This document shows, in pieces, positions 9,293 through 16,484 of a stretch of 64,000 bases of DNA (its first letter is position 1; every line of letters begins with the position of its first letter). The stretch comes from an uncultured Porphyromonadaceae bacterium (lineage in GTDB: Bacteria; Bacteroidota; Bacteroidia; Bacteroidales; Muribaculaceae). Made by a program: the position numbers and the translations under genes. The DNA lies in NCBI GenBank assembly GCA_945873625.1, contig CAMCDS010000001.1:62001-126000 (forward strand). The letters are read 5' to 3'. The notes beneath the pieces are model-generated. The model searched no databases and had not been told where the DNA came from. It worked only from the letters and a program-made list of their open reading frames with translations.

Positions 9293-9368
9293 GGAATCCG
9301 CTCGGCTTGCGGAGCTTCGCGATGCGCTCCTGCCAAAGTTGATGCCGGGTGAATTAAAACCGGAATAA
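9291..9368 (+). pseudogene. Relic: last 25 codons of a type I restriction S subunit
   Basis: Reading from 9291 gives EESARLAELRDALLPKLMPG and five more residues, then TAA at 9366-9368. The block LAELRDALLPKLMSGEL is the conserved C-terminus of HsdS, the DNA-recognition subunit of type I restriction enzymes. It overlaps the stop codon of the preceding frame, so the rest of hsdS has been replaced. No hsdR or hsdM is visible in the window. Confidence 0.75.
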
Positions 9369-9371
9369 GTT

Positions 9372-10157
9372 ATGGGAGTCAATATTCAATTTTCTCAATC
9401 ATATCATTGGCTTAATTCCTGGATATTAGCCAATATAATTCAGTTGGCCACTCAGGATTTCTGCGATAGGTTTATTGACTATCGTATAGATCCGGGGCGT
9501 CGTCTATACGACCAGATGGTGATGGCCGCACGTTGCGGCGTGGCCAACATAGCTGAAGGTTCTGCCCGACATTCTACATCGGTGGAGACGGAGATGCGGC
9601 TGCTCGATGTGGCAAGGGCGAGTTTTGACGAATTGCAAGGAGACCTGTTTAATTTCCTGCTGCGCCATGAAATTGAAGTCTGGCCCATGGGAAACCCGGA
9701 CCGGGAAGCAATATGGCAATTACGGCTCGACGAGCCGCAATATACGTCGGATTATCTGCATGATGCCGCCAAGCATATTCTTAATCAGAGAAGTAAATTC
9801 AGCCGGTGGCTCGGAAGTGAGCATAAGGAAGTGGTTGCCAATGCGCTGCTGATTCTGTGTCTACGTGAAAACAAAATCCTTCAAGCCCAGATTCAAAATC
9901 GACTTGCGCATTTCAGACAAACTGGCGGTTTCACTGAGAACATGACTTCAGAAAGGCTTGAAGCCCGCAAGACGCAGGCAGCGTCGAGCGGAGCTCCGGC
10001 TTGCCCGAAATGCGGGAAGCCCATGCTGAAGCGAATGCAGAAGAAGGGGCAGCAGCAGGGCCGTGAGTTCTGGGGCTGCAGCGACTACCCTAACTGCAAC
10101 GGCACCCGTCCTGTCAATGAGTCGATTATCTCGAGAATCCCGGGAACGGGGTCTTAA
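9372..10157 (+). CDS. Four-helix-bundle suffix-domain protein with topoisomerase-type zinc ribbon
   Basis: 261 residues in two parts. Residues 10-180 are helical and resemble the S23/intervening-sequence four-helix-bundle family (RLYDQMVMAARCGVANIAEGSAR, shown here as RLYDQMVMAARCG and VANIAEGSAR). Residues 208-246 form a zinc ribbon of the topoisomerase I type: Cys211, Cys214, Cys236, Cys242. It starts 3 bases after the hsdS relic; such proteins are often encoded next to type I restriction genes in Bacteroidota (recalled, not checked). Nucleic-acid binding is inferred from the zinc ribbon. Confidence 0.75.
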   Translation: MGVNIQFSQSYHWLNSWILANIIQLATQDFCDRFIDYRIDPGRRLYDQMVMAARCGVANIAEGSARHSTSVETEMRLLDVARASFDELQGDLFNFLLRHEIEVWPMGNPDREAIWQLRLDEPQYTSDYLHDAAKHILNQRSKFSRWLGSEHKEVVANALLILCLRENKILQAQIQNRLAHFRQTGGFTENMTSERLEARKTQAASSGAPACPKCGKPMLKRMQKKGQQQGREFWGCSDYPNCNGTRPVNESIISRIPGTGS

Positions 10158-10249
10158 AATGACCTGAGATATCAGCCGGGCCATCAATTATAGCAGTCCG
10201 ATTCTTTTTCTGACGGTGGTCCGAACAATCTTCGGGGGTGCGAGGTTGT

Positions 10250-10474
10250 ATGAGTACCGACAAGACAAGTACAATTATGGACGCGATTATAAACAACAGT
10301 AGGATATTGCTCGAAAAGATGTGTCTTGGATGCAAGTACACATACCATGAACTATTGAAAATCTGCGATTTTACGGAGTCTCAGCTCTGTTTCGCAATTC
10401 TGTTTCTTATCAGAAACGGGAAAATAAGCCAGTTTCGCGAAGACGACGTCGTCTATCAGCTCATTGAGCCGTAA
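10250..10474 (+). CDS. Small winged-helix protein (DUF2582-like)
   Basis: 74 residues from ATG at 10250; a GTG at 10238 and an ATG at 10277 are alternatives. The layout is one helix (DAIINNSRILLEKM), a helix-turn-helix (YTYHELLKICDFTESQLCFAI, read as helices around residues 30-52), then a hydrophobic wing (GKISQFREDDVVYQLIEP). This matches the small winged-HTH proteins common in Bacteroidales. It contains three cysteines in the first half. Regulation or DNA binding is inferred only from the fold pattern. Confidence 0.6.
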   Translation: MSTDKTSTIMDAIINNSRILLEKMCLGCKYTYHELLKICDFTESQLCFAILFLIRNGKISQFREDDVVYQLIEP

Positions 10475-10494
10475 GGACGCCGCTTCGGGGCAAA

Positions 10495-10538
10495 GGAGGC
10501 CGGCACGCGGGCACACACCCGTCTGTCAGGCCTCTTTT
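10495..10538 (+). terminator. Possible terminator after the winged-helix gene
   Basis: GAGGCC pairs with GGCCTC followed by TTTT; a larger outer stem TTCGGGGCA (10484-10492) / TGCCCCGAA (10556-10564) encloses it. Confidence 0.45.
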
Positions 10539-10581
10539 GCGTTCCGGCCGACGGCTGCCCCGAAATAAAGAGGCCGAAAGA

Positions 10582-10613
10582 TTTGCACGGGACGCGTTTA
10601 ATCGTTAAATTTG
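10582..10613 (+). promoter_or_regulatory. Promoter of the SDR/MptE-like pair
   Basis: TTTG at 10582-10585, 20 bases, then TAAATTTG at 10606-10613; a consensus promoter about 90 bases before the SDR start. Confidence 0.65.
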
Positions 10614-10705
10614 CCGATAAGTTAACTTCAAACAAACTCTTAAAAAACGAGTAAGCGATTGTTTTCACCTTTTATGCTCTTCGCGGACTCACTTTATTAA
10701 GGATT

Positions 10706-11644
10706 ATGAACCACGTGGAAAACCAACCGGCCGTCAGGAGGAAGCGTCTGTTGCTCACCGGCGCTTCGGGCATGCTCGGCCATTACATTCAGAAGGTGTT
10801 TTCGGATTTCGACATCACCACGCTCGGCAGAAGCGAGGGGTGCGACGTGAAGTGCGACCTCACGCATGAGGAGCCCGGGCTTCCCGAAGCCGCCTACGAC
10901 CTGGTGGTGCACGCCGCCGGCACGCAGGATGCGTCGGGGGCACGCGAGCTTAACGCCGGAGGCACGCGCCGTCTCCTCAAGGCACTCGAGGGGAAGATGC
11001 CGGCGGCTTTCGTGCTCGTCAGCTCTGCCGAAGTCTACGGCAAGGAGACGGGCGAAGATGTAGACGAGAGTTCGCCCACGTGGCCGTCGGGCGAGCCGGG
11101 CAGCTCGAAGCTCGAAGCCGAACGGCTTGCAGAGGCGGCCTTCTCGGGCACCGGCACGACGCTCACCGTGCTTCGGCCTGCAACCATGTTCGGGTCGGGC
11201 ATGAAAGGCTGGGCACAGGAGATGTTTACCGACGTGATGAACGGCAAATACCTGCATATCCGAGGCAACGAGGCAATGATATCAATCGTTACCGCTTTCG
11301 ACGTGGCCCGTGCCATAAGAGAGATTTATCCACGCGGAGGCACCTACAATGTGGCCGACGGCTCGCCCGTGAGCCGGCTGAGTCTGGCCGAGGCGATGTC
11401 GGCCAACGCCGGGCGCCACCACCGCATGTCGGTGCTTCCCGAAAAATGGGCGCGCACGCTTTCCGGACCGCTGTCGCTCTTTCCGGGGCTGCGCCGCATG
11501 TTCGGCCGCGAGAGTATCGACCGCAGTATGAACTCCCTCACCTTCTCCGCCGCGCGACTGGTCGAGGCCACCGGTCTCACGTTCCACCGCACGGTCGACG
11601 TGATAGCACGCAAAAGCGAGGGGTATCCCTACGAAGAGCTATGA
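10706..11644 (+). CDS. NAD-dependent epimerase/dehydratase family protein (extended SDR), Tyr replaced
   Basis: 312 residues. The Rossmann glycine motif is TGASGMLG (residues 18-25), and LVSSAEVYGKE is the usual SSxxVYG strand. The substrate side LTVLRPATMFG is also typical. The catalytic YxxxK motif aligns with PGSSK (residues 131-135): Lys135 is kept but the Tyr position is Pro131, so standard SDR chemistry is doubtful. The stop overlaps the start of the next gene (ATGA), indicating translational coupling. Sugar-nucleotide or polysaccharide metabolism is a guess from the family. Confidence 0.8.
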   Translation: MNHVENQPAVRRKRLLLTGASGMLGHYIQKVFSDFDITTLGRSEGCDVKCDLTHEEPGLPEAAYDLVVHAAGTQDASGARELNAGGTRRLLKALEGKMPAAFVLVSSAEVYGKETGEDVDESSPTWPSGEPGSSKLEAERLAEAAFSGTGTTLTVLRPATMFGSGMKGWAQEMFTDVMNGKYLHIRGNEAMISIVTAFDVARAIREIYPRGGTYNVADGSPVSRLSLAEAMSANAGRHHRMSVLPEKWARTLSGPLSLFPGLRRMFGRESIDRSMNSLTFSAARLVEATGLTFHRTVDVIARKSEGYPYEEL

Positions 11645-12498
11645 GAGCATTTTTATCCGACGCCGTGGCCACGGCCGCATCGGCAGTCAAAATCATACTC
11701 CAAAGCTGCAAGGCCCGACGCGCCCTGCCCGCCGACCCGGGCCGGAGCATCGCCATCCTGGGCAACGGGCCGTCGCTGCGCCAGACCATCGATTCCTACC
11801 CTACGTGGCTGTCGTCGGTGAGCCGCATGGCCGTCAATTTCGCGTCGACATCGTCCGATTTCCGGATTCTGCGTCCCGACTACTACATCATGATCGACCC
11901 GGTATTCTTCCCGGCGCCAGGAGCCGCTCCGACGCTGGCCGACGACGCATGGGAAGCCATCAGGCACGCCGACTGGAAGATGACGCTTTTCGTGCCTTCG
12001 TCGAGGCTCGACGACGCCCGCAGGCTGCTGGGCGATTCCTCCACGGTCGGGCTGCGTCCGGTCAACATCACTCCCGTGGAAGGGTGGCGATGGTTCACCC
12101 ACCGGGCCTTCGACGCCGGACTCGGCATGCCGCGCCCACGCAACGTGCTCATCGCTGCTGTGATGGCGGCTATAGGCGAAGGATTCGGGAAGATATATCT
12201 TGCCGGCGCCGACCATTCGTGGACACGCACCCTGGCCGTGGACAGCGACAACAACGTGTGCAACACGGTGGCCCACTTCTACGAGGAGAAGCGCGTAGAG
12301 CAGGAGACCACCCGCATAGTGGAGGCATACCGGGGCATCCATCTCCACAACGTGCTGGAAAGCCTCATGATAGCCTTCCGCAGCTATTTCCACATCAAGG
12401 CCTACGCGGCTGCCCGGGGTGTGGAGATTATCAACATCACCCCCGGCTCGTTTATCGACGCCTTCCCCCATTCAGCCCCTCCGGCCGCCAAGGGCTGA
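11641..12498 (+). CDS. MptE/DUF115-like Rossmann protein, possible glycan-linked function
   Basis: 285 residues; the ATG at 11641 overlaps the preceding stop by four bases. Near the N-terminus is IAILGNGPSLRQTI (about 37-50), the nucleotide-binding loop seen in DUF115/6-hydroxymethylpterin pyrophosphokinase MptE-like proteins and bacterial sialyltransferase-like enzymes. Later conserved-looking stretches are DYYIMIDP and LAGADHSW. DUF115 proteins often sit with surface glycan genes. The tight coupling with the altered SDR suggests a joint role in a surface sugar, but the substrate is unknown. Confidence 0.6.
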   Translation: MRAFLSDAVATAASAVKIILQSCKARRALPADPGRSIAILGNGPSLRQTIDSYPTWLSSVSRMAVNFASTSSDFRILRPDYYIMIDPVFFPAPGAAPTLADDAWEAIRHADWKMTLFVPSSRLDDARRLLGDSSTVGLRPVNITPVEGWRWFTHRAFDAGLGMPRPRNVLIAAVMAAIGEGFGKIYLAGADHSWTRTLAVDSDNNVCNTVAHFYEEKRVEQETTRIVEAYRGIHLHNVLESLMIAFRSYFHIKAYAAARGVEIINITPGSFIDAFPHSAPPAAKG

Positions 12499-12558
12499 TA
12501 CATTTCACCAATTCCGTTGTTATATCTCTATAACAACATCCCACACCATCATATATAT

Positions 12559-14820
12559 ATGACCCAAAAAGAGAAACACGCGCCCCGGCTCCGCAAGTCG
12601 GAACTGCGCGACAAAGTGATAGATTTTCTTTCGCGCCAGAACAAACAGGCATTCAACTATAAGCAGATAGCATTCGGAATCGGGGCCACCAACCCGGCCA
12701 ACCGCATCGACATCATCAACATGCTCGACACGCTTGCCGCGGCCGACGAGATCCTGGAGGTGTCGCTCGGCAAATATAAGGCGAAGGCCAACCGAGGTTC
12801 GGAGAATGTCGGCATCTTCTTGCGCCGCAGCAACGGCCGCAATGCCGTGGTGATCGACGAGGAACAGATACTCGTGGCCGAACGCAACTCGATGCACGCG
12901 CTCAACGGCGACAAGGTGCGCGTCATGGTGTCGGCGAGCCGCAAGGGTGCGGAGCCGGAAGCCAAGGTGGTCGAGATTCTCGAGGCCAAGGACCAGGTGT
13001 TTATCGGCACTCTGCACGTAGACGGCAACTATTCGGCACTCGTTACCGACTCGAAATTTCTCGCGGCCGACATCATCATCCCGCGCAACAAGCTCAAGGG
13101 GGGTAAGCACGGCGACAAGGCCGTGGCCCGCATCGTGCAGTGGCGCGACGAGGAGATGAACCCGCGCGGCGAAATCGTCGACATCCTCGGCCGCAAAGGG
13201 GAGAACAACGCTGAGATGCACGCCATCCTTGCCGAGTTCGGCCTCCCCTACCGCTATCCGCAGAACGTGGAGAAGGCAGCCGACCGCATCTCGGCCGGAA
13301 TCACCCCCGAGGAAGTGGCCAGACGCGAAGACTTCCGCGGAGTAACCACATTCACCATCGACCCGCGCGATGCAAAAGACTTCGACGACGCCCTCTCAAT
13401 CCGCCAGCTCGCCAACGGCAACTATGAGGTCGGCGTCCATATCGCCGACGTTACCCACTACGTGCATCCCGGCTCCGTGATCGACAAGGAGGCGCAGAGC
13501 CGCGCCACGAGCGTCTACCTCGTGGACCGCACCATCCCGATGCTCCCCGAGCACCTCAGCAACGGCATCTGCTCTCTCCGCCCCGACGAGGAGAAGCTCA
13601 CATTCTCGGCAATATTCGAGCTCGACAAAAAGGCCAACGTGGTCAATTCACGCATCGGCCGCACCGTGATTAAGTCCGACCGGCGCTTCACCTACGAGGA
13701 GGCACAGGAGATAATCGAGACCGGAAAAGGCGACTTCAGCCGCGAGATTCTGACCCTCAACTCCCTTGCCCAGGAACTGCGCCGGCGTCGCTATGACAAC
13801 GGCGCCCTCGAGTTCGACCGCGCCGAAGTGCGTTTCGACATCGACGAGAAGGGACATCCCGTCAGCGTCTACTTCAAGGAATCGAAAGAGGCCAACAAAC
13901 TCATCGAGGAATTCATGCTGCTGGCCAACCTCACCGTGGCCGAGTCGATAGGCAAGGTGCCCAAAGGGAAGAAAGCCAAGACGTTCGTATATCGCGTGCA
14001 CGACAATCCCGACCCGCAGAAAATAGCCAACCTCTCGCTCATAGCGCAGCGCTTCGGCTATAAGGTGAACGCCGAGGGCCGCGCCACGGAAGTGAACAAG
14101 AGCCTCAACCGTATGCTCAGGAACGTCAAAGGGAAAGGGGAAGAAAACATGCTCTCCATCCTGGCAATCAGAAGCATGGCCAAGGCCGTCTACACCACCG
14201 ACAACGTGGGTCACTACGGACTCGCGCTCGACTACTACACCCACTTCACCTCCCCTATACGCCGCTACCCCGACATGATGGTCCACCGCCTGCTGCAGCG
14301 CTACTTCGACAAGGGACGCTCGGCCGACAAGCTCAAGGTGGAAGACCAGTGCAAACATTCCTCCGAAATGGAGCAGCTCGCCGCCAGTGCCGAACGCGCC
14401 TCGATCCGCTACAAGCAGGTAGAATTCATGGCCGACCGCCTCGGCGAGACCTACTCGGGAGTAATCTCAGGCGTTACGGAATGGGGACTCTACGTGGAGC
14501 TGGTCGACAATATGTGTGAGGGTCTGGTGCCCGTGCGCGACCTGGCCGACGACTACTACGACCTCGACGAGAAAAACTACTGTCTGATAGGGCGTAAGCA
14601 TGGAAACCGATATACGCTCGGCGACGAAGTGAAGGTGCAGGTGGCTCGCGCCGACCTCGACCGCAAGCAGCTCGACTTCATGCTCATCAGCGACGACGGC
14701 AACCCCAACCGCCCGCTTCGCCCGGCCAAGAACAAAAACCACGGCCGCAACGAGCCCAAGGGGAAGAAGAACCGCCAGAAGACTCGCTCGCACGGCGGCA
14801 ACAAACGCCGCAAAGGCTGA
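12559..14820 (+). CDS. rnr: Ribonuclease R
   Basis: 753 residues from ATG at 12559, which is preferred over 12517 because it gives a normal basic N-terminus. RNase R degrades structured RNA 3' to 5' processively. It has an N-terminal winged-helix (residues 10-75), two cold-shock/OB domains, the RNB catalytic core with TIDPRDAKDFDDALS (Mg-binding aspartates), and a C-terminal S1 domain (TYSGVISGVTEWGLYVEL). A lysine/arginine-rich tail of about 40 residues follows, as in other RNase R proteins. It is followed by a good terminator. Confidence 0.95.
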   Translation: MTQKEKHAPRLRKSELRDKVIDFLSRQNKQAFNYKQIAFGIGATNPANRIDIINMLDTLAAADEILEVSLGKYKAKANRGSENVGIFLRRSNGRNAVVIDEEQILVAERNSMHALNGDKVRVMVSASRKGAEPEAKVVEILEAKDQVFIGTLHVDGNYSALVTDSKFLAADIIIPRNKLKGGKHGDKAVARIVQWRDEEMNPRGEIVDILGRKGENNAEMHAILAEFGLPYRYPQNVEKAADRISAGITPEEVARREDFRGVTTFTIDPRDAKDFDDALSIRQLANGNYEVGVHIADVTHYVHPGSVIDKEAQSRATSVYLVDRTIPMLPEHLSNGICSLRPDEEKLTFSAIFELDKKANVVNSRIGRTVIKSDRRFTYEEAQEIIETGKGDFSREILTLNSLAQELRRRRYDNGALEFDRAEVRFDIDEKGHPVSVYFKESKEANKLIEEFMLLANLTVAESIGKVPKGKKAKTFVYRVHDNPDPQKIANLSLIAQRFGYKVNAEGRATEVNKSLNRMLRNVKGKGEENMLSILAIRSMAKAVYTTDNVGHYGLALDYYTHFTSPIRRYPDMMVHRLLQRYFDKGRSADKLKVEDQCKHSSEMEQLAASAERASIRYKQVEFMADRLGETYSGVISGVTEWGLYVELVDNMCEGLVPVRDLADDYYDLDEKNYCLIGRKHGNRYTLGDEVKVQVARADLDRKQLDFMLISDDGNPNRPLRPAKNKNHGRNEPKGKKNRQKTRSHGGNKRRKG

Positions 14821-14849
14821 CCCCGCCCCCGTTCGCTCCCCCCACACGC

Positions 14850-14884
14850 AAAGCAGGCGCTCCACCGCGCCTGCTTTCCTTTTC
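14850..14884 (+). terminator. rnr terminator
   Basis: Perfect 11-bp stem AAAGCAGGCGC/GCGCCTGCTTT with loop TCCACC, followed by CCTTTTC. It also overlaps the end of the convergent antitoxin gene. Confidence 0.85.
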
Positions 14885-15992
14885 ACCCCGTTATCTTTAG
14901 AGACCTGTATCTCCGGATATTGTAGCATTGCGTCTCATGCTTATAACGGGCTACGGCTATTGACGCACTGATTCCATTCTTCTCAGCCTCCCTTGCAATT
15001 GCATGAACGACGGCATGAGGAGAAAGGCTGTCAGGTTTAGCCGAAACGATCATGTTCCATATATGCGGAGGTATCAGAACATCGTTGGCGAATTGATCGG
15101 CCTCTCTCTCCAGTTGCGACTTGGAAGAATAGCCATTCTCTACTGAGATGAACGATTTGCCGCTATTGATATGGAGCCTTATATGGCCTATCTCATGAAG
15201 GACATCAAACGCCAGTTTGTCCAGATCGTTATGACGGTATGTAACTACAATCGCAGGATGGACAGCTGTCATCATGGAATAAGCATCGATCGGAGCGGCA
15301 TCAAGTTTCGGAATATGCAAATAGGCAATGCCATTCTTATTCAGCATCTCCTTTAAAGACGACGGCGATAAAGATTTTTCGTTTGCCTTTCTTGCTATTG
15401 ACAAAGCGGCTTCCAATCCTTTTTCAGGAGTATAGCTTTCAGCTATCTCAGCTCTTGAGGCTTCCGACCATGCGAGAAGGAGCCAGGTCCTCATATTGAC
15501 CTCCTCCACTCTCAGATTTTCGCTCCGCTTGAAATAACCATCGGTGTTGACTTCCAACGACTGGAGTTCATTCAAGTCTATTGCAAGCTTTTCCTTTAGG
15601 GCAGAAAGTCTGTCTGAAACATTTTGAGAAGAAATGCCGAAGTATTCATAGATGACTTTCATATTGAGGAGCGTACGCAACGACTGTTCCTCTGCCAAAG
15701 CCTTCGACTCACCGGCATCAAGCTCCTGCCGGCATTTCATCACATAATAATAGCGGTTCTGGAGATTCATCCAGTTCTGAAAAGGAATCCCAAGCTCGTC
15801 TTCAAGCCTTATAGCTATGGTTTCCGTTACGTTGCGTTTCCCCTTTATCAATTCGCTGAGATTAGGGGCGGGCATACCGATGGCTCTGGCAAAGTCCTTC
15901 TGCTTGATGCCACGGGCTTTAAGTTCTTTCTTCAATATACTGCCCGGATGCGTCACTATTGCCGGGACAATGGATTTAGCGTTTGTTACCAT
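14883..15992 (-). CDS. higA: HigA-type antitoxin fused to an ImmA/IrrE metallopeptidase domain
   Basis: 369 residues. Residues 15-75 are a HigA-family helix-turn-helix (HPGSILKKELKARGIKQKDF, then MPAPNLSELIKGKRNVT). The C-terminal half is an ImmA/IrrE (COG2856) zinc peptidase: HEIGH at 266-270 and a downstream Glu in EREADQFAND. Simple HigA antitoxins are about 100 residues, so this one carries an extra protease module. It overlaps the toxin-like gene by 17 bases, toxin first, the HigBA order. The antitoxin probably represses its own promoter; the protease may sense a signal and cleave, by analogy with ImmA acting on ImmR. That is inference. Confidence 0.8.
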   Translation of the reverse strand: MVTNAKSIVPAIVTHPGSILKKELKARGIKQKDFARAIGMPAPNLSELIKGKRNVTETIAIRLEDELGIPFQNWMNLQNRYYYVMKCRQELDAGESKALAEEQSLRTLLNMKVIYEYFGISSQNVSDRLSALKEKLAIDLNELQSLEVNTDGYFKRSENLRVEEVNMRTWLLLAWSEASRAEIAESYTPEKGLEAALSIARKANEKSLSPSSLKEMLNKNGIAYLHIPKLDAAPIDAYSMMTAVHPAIVVTYRHNDLDKLAFDVLHEIGHIRLHINSGKSFISVENGYSSKSQLEREADQFANDVLIPPHIWNMIVSAKPDSLSPHAVVHAIAREAEKNGISASIAVARYKHETQCYNIRRYRSLKITG

Positions 15993-16299
15993 AATGGTTT
16001 GAATCTATTTCAATTAATCTTACTTCAATTCCGTCTTCATGTTCGGTGAATAACAGGCGTTCTACACGCCCGTTGTCGATTCTGACCGAACTTTCAGGCC
16101 GGTGTTTCAATTTCTCGTAATGCAGAAAACTGTATGCCCTCAGGTCATCAACTTTCCCAACAGACACCATCAAATCGACTACGCTAATGTAATCCTTGAC
16201 AAAACTTCTGTTGCGGCATAGTTTCTTATAACGACTGTCCTTAGTCTTCCCTGTTTCATATAGTTCTTGAAGAGCCTCGTCTTTGAATATAACGTTCAT
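15976..16299 (-). CDS. higB: HigB/RelE-like toxin candidate
   Basis: 107 residues from ATG at 16299; an upstream GTG-type extension to 16320 is less likely because the -7 box is there. The N-terminus MNVIFKDEALQELYETGKT and the KLCRNRSFVKDY segment resemble RelE/HigB-type mRNA interferases, though the C-terminal part is weakly matched (basic and hydrophobic pattern VRIDNGRVERLLFTEHEDG). It is directly upstream of and overlaps the HigA-like gene. mRNA cleavage on the ribosome is known for the family and inferred here. Confidence 0.65.
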   Translation of the reverse strand: MNVIFKDEALQELYETGKTKDSRYKKLCRNRSFVKDYISVVDLMVSVGKVDDLRAYSFLHYEKLKHRPESSVRIDNGRVERLLFTEHEDGIEVRLIEIDSNHYGNKR

Positions 16300-16317
16300 G
16301 AGCGATGAAATGACGCG

Positions 16318-16325
16318 CAAAGATA
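16318..16325 (-). promoter_or_regulatory. Toxin-antitoxin promoter -7 box
   Basis: Reads TATCTTTG on the minus strand, 18 bases before the toxin start, giving a leader of only about 10 bases. Confidence 0.6.
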
Positions 16326-16453
16326 ATAAAAATTATCTATTTATGGTAATTTACAACAAAAAAGTTTTATCACCAGCAGTCCACATATCCAAAGCAGCTC
16401 GGACAGACAAAGTGAAAATGCGGGAGGGGGTTGCTTTTCTTTCGTTTTATTAT

Positions 16454-16461
16454 TAACTTTG
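16454..16461 (+). promoter_or_regulatory. Promoter -7 box (TAACTTTG) of the glycosidase gene
   Basis: Perfect TAnnTTTG preceded by a T-rich stretch, 23 bases before the glycosidase ATG. Confidence 0.65.
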
Positions 16462-16484
16462 TCGGGCTTAACAGATAAGACTCT

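Noticed and set aside
11080-11640. N-terminal extension of the MptE-like gene back to 11080
   Set aside because: This part overlaps the SDR gene in another frame; the ATG at 11641 with ATGA overlap gives a sensible protein.
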